From positions 62,001-126,000 of the forward strand of contig DASPKU010000013.1 in assembly GCA_035627955.1 (NCBI GenBank): a DNA stretch of 64,000 nucleotides. The letters run 5' to 3'. The notes beneath the pieces are model-generated. The model had not been told where the DNA came from. It ran no database searches and saw only the letters and a list, made by a program, of their open reading frames with translations. This stretch comes from Phycisphaerales bacterium. Lineage in GTDB: Bacteria > Planctomycetota > Phycisphaerae > Phycisphaerales > UBA1924. Within the stretch, counting starts at the first letter, position 1, and the number at the start of each line of letters is the position of its first letter. This document shows, piece by piece, positions 27,501-36,415 of this stretch. Made by a program: the position numbers and the translations under genes.

Positions 27501-27699
27501 CCCGCACCGTCAGCTGCGGCATGCGGTCGCCCTGGTACACGTAGCGGTACCAGTGCAGGTCCTTCTCCTCCGCCGTCGCGTTGTCCGGCAGCGGCGGCAC
27601 CTTCGTGGGCAGTTCGTTGAAGATCTCCGCGTGCTCGCCCACGGGCAGATGCGGGGGCTGGCCGGAGGAAGAAGAGCCGGGGGGGTTGTGCTCGCTCAT
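24523..27699 (-). CDS. OPT-family oligopeptide transporter with large Ala-rich cytoplasmic insertion
   Basis: A 1058-residue membrane protein; OPT transporters are normally about 600-750. Residues about 60-345 and 720-1058 are hydrophobic and carry family segments such as PFPSGIAAAETLRSLY, NNMHANLASAGIAANSASSSADLLMDLKTGYLLG-type pattern (near 860) and VGMIPITIAMVWLQIQAFN. Between them, about residues 345-715 form a hydrophilic insertion made almost entirely of Ala, Lys, Glu, Arg and Asp in helical runs with no membrane segment. It lies between two membrane segments and so would form a long helical domain on one side. The OPT call is firm; the substrate (oligopeptide or metal-chelate) is unknown. 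No clear Shine-Dalgarno precedes the ATG. Confidence 0.88.
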   Translation of the reverse strand: MSEHNPPGSSSSGQPPHLPVGEHAEIFNELPTKVPPLPDNATAEEKDLHWYRYVYQGDRMPQLTVRAVLMGGLLGMLMSAANLYTTLSIGWAFGIAITASVLSFVIWNFVRLTSGNRVSQMSILETACMASCASAAGYSTGSTIATMFGALVLLHDVPEGTPLSAVNTWDVTPPWVVVVFTLCTGLMGVFLAIPMKRQQINHEQLPFPSGIAAAETLRSLYSASKDAVRKAYVLVVGLFAGLLIGFLRAGEDVQSSVRWLREFFEKMPFLNIPAHLDLKFIGALYPRAGNLENGYRHAAGFAFEPSALLIAAGMIVGMRTSASMLLSSLVLYCVIGPQVAKMDADHMGRGADAVIVAVHDAAKGRTEPAEIADASAAAAKRAIDELNLIEPAPVKAAVDRSTKAALADLEATKARKEAEALYKAARSAGLNADAIENAWKRALVDAGESVHKARSGAVVAEAVRQARAKGLDPQPLRDAAEKANIETSIATDKEVGEAVLAAVISAAEQQKADVARVRQAGENARQGAKVGPWRAAAAAAKAEAVKIVYDEMENDPAPIHKAAEAVATPANEAAAKKVSDAIIAAVTSQAASMGLDRGALDVSGHKAATSAEQGQASVIRSAAVEAATFEANQKKADLNPLLGAMRDVEFTPEEREENLKHLREGIIGGPAAAAASGVANRKAIEEREAALAAARQQNLTFKKTKEAGEAAYNEHKYRANLIWDWGGGQIVLTRWSLWGGTSIMVFASLMSVALQWRTIVRAFKGARASASATAAEAGKMEAIEVPGSWMVVGMIPITIAMVWLQIQAFNVSWYAGVIAVAMSFVLSLVASRATGETDTTPVGAMGKVMQLLFAILAPNNMHANLASAGIAANSASSSADLLMDLKTGYLLGANPRRQFLAQFFGVFFGTIAIVPIWYLMVPTREKLESFALPATRAWEAVARVLVKGIGELPASAIWAIFIGAAIGIILPLVERFTPANARKWLPSATAMGLAWVIPFQNAFSFFIGACIAMLWFRVHKKSQENYNVPIASGLVAGESLMAAALAITATVVGLLAAR

Positions 27700-27874
27700 G
27701 TGGTGGTCGCCGGGAGAAACTCGGGGTTCGTGTACGGGCTCGCGTGAGGCGACACCCTAATGGCCTTGGCCGGGCGCTGCAACTGCGAGCCAGGCCCGCC
27801 CTTACGTGCACAACCCCGCACCGGACGCACGCGTGTGAAAGGCCCCGCCCCACACCAGGGGGTATTCTCTTCTG

Positions 27875-30800
27875 ATGCGCAGCCGCTCGCCGCACGCCCG
27901 GGGGTGGTCGGGTCCCTTCCTCGGGGGTGCCGCGCTGAGCCTCTACCTATGTAGTACCGCTGTCGGCGTACCCGCGGCCCCGTCCACCCAGCCCATCGAG
28001 CCATGGGTCTGGCACAGTGCGGGCGTCATTGGTGCCGTCGCCGTCATCCTCCTCGCCGCCATCGTCTGGAATGCCCGCCTCCGCCAACTCGTGCGGGCCC
28101 GCACCGCCGAGCTTCAGGCCCGCAATCAGGCGCTCGAGGCCGAGCGCGCCGAGCGCCTCCGTACCCACGCGGAGGCCGCGCGCCTCACGCAGATCTTCGA
28201 GGCCACCACCGACTTCGTCGCCACTTGCGACCGCGACGGCAACCTCCAGATGGTCAACCCCGCCGGCCTGTCCATGGTGGGCCTGACCGGCCAGCCCCTG
28301 GACGGCAAGCGATGCGCCGACATCGTCCCCCCATGGGCGCTCGAGAAGCTCCGCACCGAGGCCTTCCCGTCTGCCATCCGCCACGGCTTGTGGACCGGCG
28401 AGGGCGCCCTCCTCTCGCCCCACCGCGGCGAGGTCCGCGTCTCCCAGGTCGTCATCGCACACCGCGATCACGCCGGCGAGGTCCAGTTCATCTCCACCGT
28501 CGCCCGCGACATCACGCCCCTTAAGACCGCAGAGGTCGCCCTCGAAGAAAGCCGCCAGCGGCTCGAGCTCATCAACCGCATCGCCACTGGCATCAACGCA
28601 GGCGCCGAGGTGAGCGCGGTCATCCGCGAGGTCGTCGGGGGCCTCCACGCGCTCTTCCCCTTCGTCCGCGTCCGCTACTGCACCATGACGCCCGGCGGAG
28701 CCTTCGTCGTCGATGAGTCCGTCGAGCCCGCGGGCATGCCCCCGTTGCAGGGCCAGGCCGGCGACCTCGCCACCGCCCCCGAGTACCTCGCCGCGATGCG
28801 CCGCGACGAAGCGGTAGCGGTTGGGGACGCCGACCGCGACCCGCGACTCGCCGGTCTGGCCACGTTCCTCCGCAACGCCCAGATCCGGGCCATGCTCGTG
28901 CACGAGGTCCGCACCGAGAAGATGGAGGGGGTCCTCTGCTTCGACGCCCCCCAGCCCCGCGAGTGGACCCCCCACGAGGTCGCGACCATCTCAGAGGTCA
29001 GCGACTACCTCGCCGTCGCTATCGCCGGCGCATCTCGCATCCAGGACCGCCTCCACGCCCAGGAGCGCCTCCGTGCCAGCGAAGAGCGCCTCCGCCTCAT
29101 CATCGAGAACATGCCCGTTCTCGCCTTCGCCATCAGTCCGCTCGGCCGCATCGTCTTCTGGAACAAGGAGGCTCAGCGCGTCACGGGCTATTCCGCGAGG
29201 GAGATCGGCGAGCCCAAGGGCCTGGAGATGCTCCTGCCCGACCCCGTCTACCGCGCCAGCGTGCTCACCGAGTGGTCCAGCCCGCCCAGCAAGGTCCGGG
29301 ACTTTGAGTGGAACATCACCTGCAAGGACGGCTCGGTCCGCACCATCGCCTGGTCCTCGATCGCGGAGCAGTGCCCTATCCCCGGCTGGATGACTTGGGG
29401 CATCGCCGTCGACATCACCGAGCGCAAGCTCGCCGAGGAGATGGTCAAACAGAGCGAGGAGCGCTACCGCCTGCTCTTCGACAGCTCCCCCCAGCCGATG
29501 TGGATCTACGACACCTCCACACTCCGCTTCATCGCCGTCAACTCCGCGGCCGTGCGCGACTACGGCTACTCCCGCACCGAGTTCGCCACCATGCGCCTCA
29601 CCGACATCCGCTGGGGCGAGGACGCCCCCATGTTCCTCGAGGCCGTCCGCTCCGCCCACGCCAGAGCCCACGCGGACTCGGGCATGTGGAAGCACCGCCG
29701 CAAGGACGGCACGCTGATGGAGGTGCAGGTCACCAGCCACGCCGTGCCCTTCATCAGCGAGAATGCGCGCCTGGTCCTCATTACGGACGTCACCACCCGC
29801 AACAAGGCGATGGCCGCGCTCCGCGAAAGCCGCGCCCTGCTCGAGCAGGCCCAGGCCGTCGCACACGTGGGCAGCTGGGTCTCGGGCCTGGGTGATGACG
29901 CCGAGATCATCTGGTCGCGCGAAACCTGCCGCATCTTCGGCGTTCCCGAGAAGGACGAGCAGCGCATGACGGTGCGCGAGTTCTTCCGCTTCGTGCACCC
30001 CGACGACCGCCAAAAGGTGCAGGATGCCGTGCGGCAGTCGGTGGAGACCGGCGCCAGCTACAGCGTCGACCACCGTATCGTCCGCCAGGACGGCTCCGTC
30101 CGCTGGGTGCACGAGCAGGCGGAGATGGAGCTGGACGCCGACGCCCGCCCGGTCCGCATGATCGGCATCGTGCAGGACATCACCGAGCGCCACCGCTCCG
30201 ACGCCTGGCGCGCCGGCCAGGGCAAGGTCCTCGAGCAGCTCACTGCGGGCGAGCCCCTCGAGACCGTCCTCACCACCCTCGTCCACGCGATCGAGGAGCA
30301 GAAGACCGACCTCAAGTGCTCCATCCTGCTGCTCGACGACGGCGGTCAGCGCCTCCGCATGGGCGTCGCGCCCAACCTGCCCGACGAGTACAACCGCGCC
30401 GTCGATGGCTATCCGATAGGCCCCTGCAACGGCTCCTGCGGCACGGCCGCGTTCCGCCGCCAGCGCGTGATCGTCTCCGACATCCTCGCCGACCCGCTCT
30501 GGGCCGAGGGCCGCCACCTCGCGGTCGCCCACCGCCTCGCCGCCTGCTGGAGCCAGCCCATCTTCGGCACCAGCGGCACGCTCCTGGGCACCTTCGCGAT
30601 GTACTACCCGAGCACGCGGGAGCCCACCCCCCGCGAGATCGAGCTCATCGAATCCGCCGCCCACCTCGCCGGCATCGCCATCACCCGCCGGCGTGACGAG
30701 CAGCGCCTTCAGGAGCGTGCCGAGGAGCTCGCCCGCAGCAACGCCGAGCTCGAGCGATTCGCCTACGTCGCCAGTCACGATCTGCAGGAGCCCCTCCGCA

Positions 30801-31462
30801 TGGTCACCAGCTTCACGCAGCTGCTGGGCCAGCGATACAAGGGCAAGCTCGACAGGGACGCAGATGAGTTCATCGGCTTCGCGGTTGAGGGCGCGGTCCG
30901 CATGCAGCAGCTCATCGAGGACCTGCTCGCCTTCTCGCGCGTCTCCAGCCGCCCCCGCGTGCTGAGCCGCGTGCATGCTGCCGCCGCCCTCGCCCGTGCC
31001 CAGGCCAACCTCCGTATGGCCATCGAGACCAGCGGCGCCACCGTCCGCACCAACGAACTCCCCGAGGTCACCGCCGACGAATCGCAGCTCGCCCTGGTCT
31101 TCCAGAACCTCATCGGCAATGCCATCAAGTTCCGCGCCAAGGACACCCCGCCGATCGTCGAGGTGAAAGCCGCGCGAGAGGACGGCAAGTGGCGCTTCGA
31201 GGTCTCCGATAACGGCATCGGCATCGACCCCAAGTACCGTGAGAAGATCTTCACGATGTTCCAGCGACTGCACCCGCGATCGGTCTATCCGGGCAACGGA
31301 ATCGGGCTGGCCATCTGCAAGCGCATCCTTGAGCGTCATAATGGAAAGATCTGGGTGGAGTCCCAGCCGGGTGCGGGAACCACGTTCTACTTCACCATCC
31401 CCGACACCAATCCTGACGCACCCACTCACGCCTCCCCAGCTGCCGCCGGAGAAATCCCATGA
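27875..31462 (+). CDS. Giant multi-sensor histidine kinase (4 PAS, 2 GAF)
   Basis: A 1195-residue kinase. After an N-terminal signal-like segment, a membrane helix (about 46-66) leads to a coiled coil and PAS1 (about 105-225). Then come GAF1 (240-400), PAS2 (410-530), PAS3 (530-650), PAS4 (655-775), GAF2 (785-945), a phytochrome-kinase-type HisKA with ASHDLQEPLRMV (His about 968) and HATPase_c (VSDNGIGID, NGIGLAICK). GAF2 has the cluster GPCNGSCGTAAF, typical of GAF domains in such kinases. A TATTCT hexamer lies 6 nt before the ATG and there is no Shine-Dalgarno. The next gene, a single-domain receiver, starts 10 nt after the stop. Confidence 0.92.
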   Translation: MRSRSPHARGWSGPFLGGAALSLYLCSTAVGVPAAPSTQPIEPWVWHSAGVIGAVAVILLAAIVWNARLRQLVRARTAELQARNQALEAERAERLRTHAEAARLTQIFEATTDFVATCDRDGNLQMVNPAGLSMVGLTGQPLDGKRCADIVPPWALEKLRTEAFPSAIRHGLWTGEGALLSPHRGEVRVSQVVIAHRDHAGEVQFISTVARDITPLKTAEVALEESRQRLELINRIATGINAGAEVSAVIREVVGGLHALFPFVRVRYCTMTPGGAFVVDESVEPAGMPPLQGQAGDLATAPEYLAAMRRDEAVAVGDADRDPRLAGLATFLRNAQIRAMLVHEVRTEKMEGVLCFDAPQPREWTPHEVATISEVSDYLAVAIAGASRIQDRLHAQERLRASEERLRLIIENMPVLAFAISPLGRIVFWNKEAQRVTGYSAREIGEPKGLEMLLPDPVYRASVLTEWSSPPSKVRDFEWNITCKDGSVRTIAWSSIAEQCPIPGWMTWGIAVDITERKLAEEMVKQSEERYRLLFDSSPQPMWIYDTSTLRFIAVNSAAVRDYGYSRTEFATMRLTDIRWGEDAPMFLEAVRSAHARAHADSGMWKHRRKDGTLMEVQVTSHAVPFISENARLVLITDVTTRNKAMAALRESRALLEQAQAVAHVGSWVSGLGDDAEIIWSRETCRIFGVPEKDEQRMTVREFFRFVHPDDRQKVQDAVRQSVETGASYSVDHRIVRQDGSVRWVHEQAEMELDADARPVRMIGIVQDITERHRSDAWRAGQGKVLEQLTAGEPLETVLTTLVHAIEEQKTDLKCSILLLDDGGQRLRMGVAPNLPDEYNRAVDGYPIGPCNGSCGTAAFRRQRVIVSDILADPLWAEGRHLAVAHRLAACWSQPIFGTSGTLLGTFAMYYPSTREPTPREIELIESAAHLAGIAITRRRDEQRLQERAEELARSNAELERFAYVASHDLQEPLRMVTSFTQLLGQRYKGKLDRDADEFIGFAVEGAVRMQQLIEDLLAFSRVSSRPRVLSRVHAAAALARAQANLRMAIETSGATVRTNELPEVTADESQLALVFQNLIGNAIKFRAKDTPPIVEVKAAREDGKWRFEVSDNGIGIDPKYREKIFTMFQRLHPRSVYPGNGIGLAICKRILERHNGKIWVESQPGAGTTFYFTIPDTNPDAPTHASPAAAGEIP

Positions 31463-31472
31463 GGACCACCCC

Positions 31473-31925
31473 GTGAGGTCCACCGCCACCCTCGAGAAGA
31501 CCGTCGAGATCCTCCTCGTCGAGGACAACGAGGCCGATATCCGCCTCACCCGCGAAGTGCTCGCCGACGGCCGCATGCTCAACCGGCTCAGCGTCACCAA
31601 AGACGGCGAGGAGGCGATGTCCTTCCTCCGCCGCGAACGCCCCTACCAGGACGCACCCCGGCCGGACCTCATCCTGCTCGATCTGAACCTCCCGAGGAAG
31701 GACGGGCGCGAGGTTCTCGCCGAGATTAAGAACGATCCGGCACTGCGGCGCATACCTGTAGTAATCCTCACCACCTCGCGGGCTGAGGCGGACATCATCC
31801 AGACTTACGAGCTGCACGCTAATTGTTACATCGTGAAGCCCGTTGACCTGGGCCAGTTCATCAACGTGATCCGTTCCATCGAAGACTTCTGGCTCAAGAT
31901 GGTCCGGCTGCCCAACGGCGCTTGA
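31473..31925 (+). CDS. Single-domain response regulator, Rcp1-like
   Basis: A 150-residue receiver. I start it at GTG 31473, with GAGG 8 nt upstream; the ATG-like triplet at 31459 leads straight to a stop. Motifs are LLVEDNEADIRLT, the acceptor in ILLDLNLPRKDGREVL, ILTTSRAEADI and YIVKPVD. The LPRKDGREVLAEIK loop and the C-terminal FWL helix are hallmarks of the Rcp1 family, which partners bacteriophytochrome-type kinases. That fits the kinase encoded 10 nt upstream. Confidence 0.92.
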   Translation: MRSTATLEKTVEILLVEDNEADIRLTREVLADGRMLNRLSVTKDGEEAMSFLRRERPYQDAPRPDLILLDLNLPRKDGREVLAEIKNDPALRRIPVVILTTSRAEADIIQTYELHANCYIVKPVDLGQFINVIRSIEDFWLKMVRLPNGA

Positions 31926-31934
31926 TCGCTACCG

Positions 31935-34316
31935 ATGTTTCCCCTGAACCTCTCCATCCTGCTCGTCGAGGACAACCCCGCCGACGCCCGCCTTATCGAG
32001 ATCACCTTCGCCGGACGGCACGACGGGCAAGTGACGGTCGAAAAGGCCGAGACGCTCGCCGCCGCGATTTCCAAACTGGACCGCACCCCGCCCGTTGACC
32101 TGGTGCTCCTCGACCTCACCCTCCCCGACAGCGAAGGGCTCGACACCCTCAAGGCGATCGAAGGCAAGGCCCCCGAGATCCCCGTGGTCGTCCTCAGCGG
32201 CCACACCGACGAGGAGCTCGCCCTTTCCGCCGTGCGAGAGGGCGCCCAGGACTACCTCGTCAAAGGCCGCATCGATGCGGAGATGCTCAACCGTTCCGTT
32301 CGCTACGCCATCGAGCGCAAGCGCGTGCAGCGCGAGAGCGAGCGGGCCACCCGCGCCCTCGCCGAGAGCGAAGAACGCCTCCGCCTCGTCACCGAAGCCA
32401 GCACCGACGGTATCTGGGACTGGAACATGGTGACCAATGAGGTCATCTGGTCCGACCGCATGTACGAGCTGCTCCGCGTGCAGCGTGCCGGTGAAATCCG
32501 GGCCAATATCGAGGAGCTGATGCGCGTGCACCCGGACGACCGCGACCTCGTCCGCACCGCACTCCGCGAGCACCTGGAAGAGTCCAAGGCCTACATCCTC
32601 GAGGTCCGCCTGCTCCGCGGCGACAACAGCTACGGCTACTTCCACATCAGCGGCAAAGTGGTCCGCGATGGGGAAGGCAAGCCCGTTCGTATGGCCGGCT
32701 CCATCTCCGACATCACCGAGCGCCGCAAGGCCGAGATCGCCCTCCGCGCCAGTGAGCAGCGCTTCCAGTCCTTCATGGACAACAGCCCCGTTGTCGCCTT
32801 CATGAAGGACGAGTGGGGCCGCTACGTCTACGTCAATGCGGTCTTCCAGAAGCACTTCGGCCACGCCCAGACCCACATCACCGGCCGCCCCGACACCGAG
32901 GTGTGGCCCACTGACGTCGCCGAGCGCCTCCGCTCCACCGACCTCAAGGTCCTCGAGACCAACGCACCCATCGAGGTCAACGAGCTTGTCCCCCAGCAGG
33001 ACGGCATCCACGAGTGGCTCACCGTCAAGTTCCCCATTGTCGAGGCCGGCGGCGGAGGTGGGGGTGGGGGCCGCCGCTACATCTGCGGCGTCGGCGTCGA
33101 CATTACCGAGCGCCGCCGCGCCGAGCAGGCCCTCCGCGAGGCCGACGAGAAGCTCCGGCAATCCCAGAAAATGGAAGCGGTCGGCCAGCTCGCCAGCGGC
33201 ATCGCCCACGACTTCAACAACCTCCTGACCGCCATTCGCGGCTACGCCTCCCTGGCCCGCAACACCCTCTCCACCAACCACCCCGCCCTCGAATCGCTCG
33301 ACCAGGTCGAGGAGGCCTCGCGCCAGGCCACCGGCGTCGCCGGCGCCCTCCTCACCTTCGCCCGCAAGGCCCACACCGAGAAGGAGCCGGTCAAGCTCTG
33401 CGAAGCTGTGGAATCCGCCGCCCGCCTCTTCCGCCGCACGCTGCCACCCACCGTCCGCCTCATCCTTGACCTCAACGACGCCGACGACCTCTGGGTCTCC
33501 GCCGACAGCACGCAGCTCCAGCAGGTGGTCATTAACCTGGGTCTCAACGCCCGCGACGCGATCGGCGAGCAGGACGGCACGCTCACGGTGGCCGTGGTCC
33601 CCGCCCGCAAGGACGGCACGCCCATCCGCCGCAAGACCCGCAACGGCCACCTGCCCGAGAAACCAGAGGCGGTGAACCTCGTGGTCCGCGACACCGGCAG
33701 CGGCATGTCCCCCGACGTCAAGGCCCGCATCTTCGAGCCGTTCTTCACCACCAAGCCCCGCGGGCGCGGCACGGGTCTGGGCCTCGCCGTCATCCACGGC
33801 ATCGTGCAGGAGCACAACGGCACCATCACCGTTGACTCCGCCCCAGCCAAGGGCTCGACATTCACGGTTACGCTGCCCCTCACCGCGGCGCCCGTCCGCG
33901 AAGAGCCGCAGGACGAGCAGACCCCCGAGCTGCTCGGCGGCGGCCTCGCCCTCCTTGCCGAGGACAACCAGCTCGTCCGTGGCCTGCTCGCCTCTATGCT
34001 CTCAACCCTCGGCTACGAGATCGCCCACGCCAGCTCCGCTGAGCAGGCCCTCAAGATCGCGGCTTCGATGCACCTCGGCATCGACCTGCTTGTGGCCGAC
34101 GAACTCCTCCCCGGCAAGAGCGGCATCCAGCTGCTCGAAGAGCTCCGCTCCCGCGGCCAGGCGATGAGCGCCATCATCGTCGCCGCCTCACCCGACTCCC
34201 CACGCCCGGAGCTCTCCCCCGGCGTGGTCATGCTCAACAAACCATTCCAGCTCGCTGACATCCGGAACGCACTGGCCGAGCTGTACAAGGCCTCAAAGGC
34301 AGGGAACGCTGTATGA
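31935..34316 (+). CDS. Hybrid kinase REC-PAS-PAS-HisKA-HATPase-REC
   Basis: A 793-residue soluble kinase. REC1 is at about 5-125 (acceptor in VLLDLTLPD), followed by two PAS domains (about 145-270 and 280-410), the second with a run of nine Gly before its last strand. HisKA reads [14 protein letters not shown] (His about 425), a form common in cytosolic hybrid kinases. HATPase_c has VRDTGSGMS and [12 protein letters not shown]2 (about 670-785) has [10 protein letters not shown] and the acceptor in [13 protein letters not shown]. Having receivers at both ends, and lying between a single receiver and a LuxR regulator, suggests a branched phosphorelay. Confidence 0.92.
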   Translation: MFPLNLSILLVEDNPADARLIEITFAGRHDGQVTVEKAETLAAAISKLDRTPPVDLVLLDLTLPDSEGLDTLKAIEGKAPEIPVVVLSGHTDEELALSAVREGAQDYLVKGRIDAEMLNRSVRYAIERKRVQRESERATRALAESEERLRLVTEASTDGIWDWNMVTNEVIWSDRMYELLRVQRAGEIRANIEELMRVHPDDRDLVRTALREHLEESKAYILEVRLLRGDNSYGYFHISGKVVRDGEGKPVRMAGSISDITERRKAEIALRASEQRFQSFMDNSPVVAFMKDEWGRYVYVNAVFQKHFGHAQTHITGRPDTEVWPTDVAERLRSTDLKVLETNAPIEVNELVPQQDGIHEWLTVKFPIVEAGGGGGGGGRRYICGVGVDITERRRAEQALREADEKLRQSQKMEAVGQLASGIAHDFNNLLTAIRGYASLARNTLSTNHPALESLDQVEEASRQATGVAGALLTFARKAHTEKEPVKLCEAVESAARLFRRTLPPTVRLILDLNDADDLWVSADSTQLQQVVINLGLNARDAIGEQDGTLTVAVVPARKDGTPIRRKTRNGHLPEKPEAVNLVVRDTGSGMSPDVKARIFEPFFTTKPRGRGTGLGLAVIHGIVQEHNGTITVDSAPAKGSTFTVTLPLTAAPVREEPQDEQTPELLGGGLALLAEDNQLVRGLLASMLSTLGYEIAHASSAEQALKIAASMHLGIDLLVADELLPGKSGIQLLEELRSRGQAMSAIIVAASPDSPRPELSPGVVMLNKPFQLADIRNALAELYKASKAGNAV

Positions 34317-34969
34317 GTGACGGCATCAAGGTCCTGCTCGCCGACGATCACACGCTGCTCCGCCGCGCCGTCGCCCGCGTGCTGCACGACAACCCCTCGC
34401 TCCAAGTGGTCGCGGAGGTGTCTAACGCCGACGACGCCATCACCGCGGCCCTCCGCTTCCAGCCCAACGTGGTGGTGCTCGACATCGACATGCCCGGCGT
34501 CGCCAGCTTCGACGCCGCCCGCACCATCGTCGCGCGCGTGCCCAACGTGAAGATCCTCTTCCTCTCCGCCTTCACCCACGACCGCTACATCGAGGCCGCC
34601 CTCGCCTGTGGGGCCCTCGGGTACCTCAGCAAGAACGAGCCGCCGGAAAAGGTGGTCGACGCTATCCGCGCCGTCGCCCAGGGCCAGTGCTACTTCTCCC
34701 CCGAGGTCCAGGCCCGCCTGGTCATCGACTCCGACGGCGTGCACCTGGGCGAGAAGTCCAAGAGCCGCACCGCCACCCTCACCAACCGCGAGGTCGAGGT
34801 GCTCCGCTACATCGCCCGGGGGATGTCCAAGAAAGAGATCGCCAAGACCATGCACCTGTCGGTCAAGACGATCGAGAACCACTCGGCCAGCATCATGTCC
34901 CGCCTGGACATCCACGACCGTGTCGAGCTCACCCGCTTCGCCATCCGCGAGGGCCTGGTCGAGGCCTGA
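34313..34969 (+). CDS. NarL/FixJ-type response regulator
   Basis: A 218-residue transcription factor. The N-terminal receiver has LLADDHTLLRRA and the acceptor in VVVLDIDMPG (near 55), and the switch and Lys positions read LFLSAFTHD and YLSKNEPPE. The C-terminal LuxR HTH (about 150-210) reads LTNREVEVLRYIARGMSKKEIA followed by LSVKTIENH. ATGA overlaps the stop of the hybrid kinase, so this is the likely output of the kinase cluster that begins at 27875. Confidence 0.94.
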   Translation: MSDGIKVLLADDHTLLRRAVARVLHDNPSLQVVAEVSNADDAITAALRFQPNVVVLDIDMPGVASFDAARTIVARVPNVKILFLSAFTHDRYIEAALACGALGYLSKNEPPEKVVDAIRAVAQGQCYFSPEVQARLVIDSDGVHLGEKSKSRTATLTNREVEVLRYIARGMSKKEIAKTMHLSVKTIENHSASIMSRLDIHDRVELTRFAIREGLVEA

Positions 34970-34990
34970 GGCGACGTCGGACACCCCTTG

Positions 34991-35089
34991 CCCGTTCGCA
35001 ACGAGCCCCGAACGTAGTGAGCGGGCCGACGGCCCTGTGCGCAGGGTTCACCCTCGACCCGTCACTTCGTTCCGGGCTCGTTCCCAACG
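34991..35089. repeat. Dispersed palindromic element, copy A (REP-like)
   Basis: This intergenic inverted repeat starts 21 nt after the response-regulator stop. Its left half contains ACGAGCCCCGAACGTAGTGA followed by GCGGGCCGAC, closely matching copy B at 59513-59605. The right half is the imperfect reverse complement. It takes up much of the 324-bp gap 34970-35293; the rest of the gap shows nothing else I recognise. Confidence 0.75.
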
Positions 35090-35293
35090 TCTCTCCTTCC
35101 GCTCGCACTCCCGCGCAAAACACGCCAGAAACACCGAACACCCACCATTCCCCTTCCCCTGTCGATGGGGCAAAACTCCCTAGTGGTGGTAGACCGGCAC
35201 CCTGACGATACTTCTCCCGAGTTGACGGTGACCCCTGGGGGATGTTCTGCGTGACGAACATCCGGGTTGGTGCCGCGACGAAGGAAATGACCA

Positions 35294-35653
35294 ATGGTGA
35301 CTTCGACCGAGAACCGTACCGACGACCGTTTCGAGCGCTCCGGCGCCGCGATCGCCGCCGCCCGCCCGGACCTTCTGGCCCACGTCAGCACCGCCCAGCA
35401 GCGCGTCCTTGAGCTGCTCCTGGCCGGCCTGACCGAGCCCCAGATCGCCGAGCGCATCGGCCGTAGCCGCCACACCGTCCACGACCACACCAAGGCCATC
35501 TACGCGGCCCTGCGGGTCTCCAACCGGGTGCAGCTGGTCCTCCTCTTCTCCACCCCCGTCCAGGCACCCGCGAAGCCCGCGGCCTCCGTCGAGGCCCCCC
35601 GCGCCGCCCGCCTGGCGCAGGTCATCCCCCCCACCGGCGCGATGAACAACTAA
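35294..35653 (+). CDS. Stand-alone LuxR-type HTH protein
   Basis: A 119-residue protein whose residues about 30-90 form a LuxR/GerE helix-turn-helix (STAQQRVLELLLAGLTEPQIAERIGRSRHTVHDHTKAIY). It has no receiver or autoinducer domain. The sequence has RHTVHDH where many LuxR domains have VKTVENH, with the spacing kept. The C-terminal 35 residues are Pro/Ala-rich. AAGGAA lies about 10 nt before the ATG. It follows the two-component cluster after the palindromic repeat and has its own terminator, so it may form a separate transcript. Confidence 0.82.
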   Translation: MVTSTENRTDDRFERSGAAIAAARPDLLAHVSTAQQRVLELLLAGLTEPQIAERIGRSRHTVHDHTKAIYAALRVSNRVQLVLLFSTPVQAPAKPAASVEAPRAARLAQVIPPTGAMNN

Positions 35654-35684
35654 GTTCAGAGCCCCGCTGGAGTTGAGATCAAGG

Positions 35685-35717
35685 CAACCGCCCCGCGAAG
35701 GGGCGGTTGTTCTTTTT
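35685..35717 (+). terminator. Intrinsic terminator
   Basis: CAACCGCCCC (35685-35694) pairs perfectly with 35700-35709 around GCGAA, followed by TTCTTTTT. It lies 32 nt after the LuxR-solo stop. Confidence 0.95.
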
Positions 35718-35797
35718 GGGGCCCACCTGCCCCTTGCACCCACCCAGGCGGTCCGCTACGCTGGCTCCCCCACAACCCCCAAACAGGAGGCCCGCCC

Positions 35798-36340
35798 ATG
35801 AAGACCGCCGCCGTTGCCCTGACCGCACTTGCTCTCCTCGCCGGCTGCGCCAACTCCCGCCAGGCGAGCAGCCAGAGCGGCGACCGCATCGTGAAGGCCG
35901 CGAGCCCGGCCCAGCAGCAGGCCCTGCTCGGGCGGGTGAAGGCGCTCGAGGGCAAGTGGCAGCAGCGCAACGAGGATGGCTCCACCGAGCTCGCCACCGT
36001 CTACCAAGTCTCCTCCGGCGGCAACGTCGTGCGCGAGGTCATGTTCCCCGGCGCGAGCCACGAGATGACCAACGTCTATCACATGGACGGCCCCGACCTT
36101 GTGATGACCCATTACTGCGCGGTGGGCAACCAGCCACGTATGCGGGCCAAGGGCGTGAACGGCAACCGCATCGACTTCGTGTTCGATAGTGCTACCAACC
36201 ACACCTCGCCACAGCAGTCGGTGATGCACGAGATGAGCCTGGAGATCAAGGACAACAACACCATCGTGCAGCACTGGCGCAGCCGCAAGGACGGCAAGCC
36301 GCTTCCGGAGACGAAGTTCGAGCTGACGCGGATGAAGTGA
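35798..36340 (+). CDS. Lipoprotein of unknown function, DUF1579-like body
   Basis: A 180-residue protein with a type II signal peptide: the lipobox LLAGC places the lipidated Cys near 17. The body, starting LEGKWQQRNEDGSTELATVY, is a small beta-barrel-like sequence resembling DUF1579/lipocalin-type 'amount of test' proteins, by pattern only. AGGAGG lies 8 nt before the ATG. It has its own small intergenic regions on both sides and no obvious partner. A related layout is seen in the protein at 50292-50945. Confidence 0.75.
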   Translation: MKTAAVALTALALLAGCANSRQASSQSGDRIVKAASPAQQQALLGRVKALEGKWQQRNEDGSTELATVYQVSSGGNVVREVMFPGASHEMTNVYHMDGPDLVMTHYCAVGNQPRMRAKGVNGNRIDFVFDSATNHTSPQQSVMHEMSLEIKDNNTIVQHWRSRKDGKPLPETKFELTRMK

Positions 36341-36385
36341 GCCGCGGGGAGGAGAGGCTCAAACACAAAGCGAGGCTCATCGCCT

Positions 36386-36406
36386 GCCCTTACCAGGGGC
36401 CCTTTT
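36386..36406 (+). terminator. Possible weak terminator
   Basis: GCCCTT pairs with AGGGGC (one G-T) around ACC and is followed by CC-TTTT. It lies between the lipoprotein gene and the convergent SpoIIE gene. The stem is short. Confidence 0.3.
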
Positions 36407-36415
36407 CCCTGAGCC

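Noticed and set aside
28991-31600. An 869-codon open frame antisense to the giant kinase
   Set aside because: Its translation is Asp/Gly/Ala/Val-rich with no motifs, while the + frame contains PAS, GAF and kinase signatures along its whole length.
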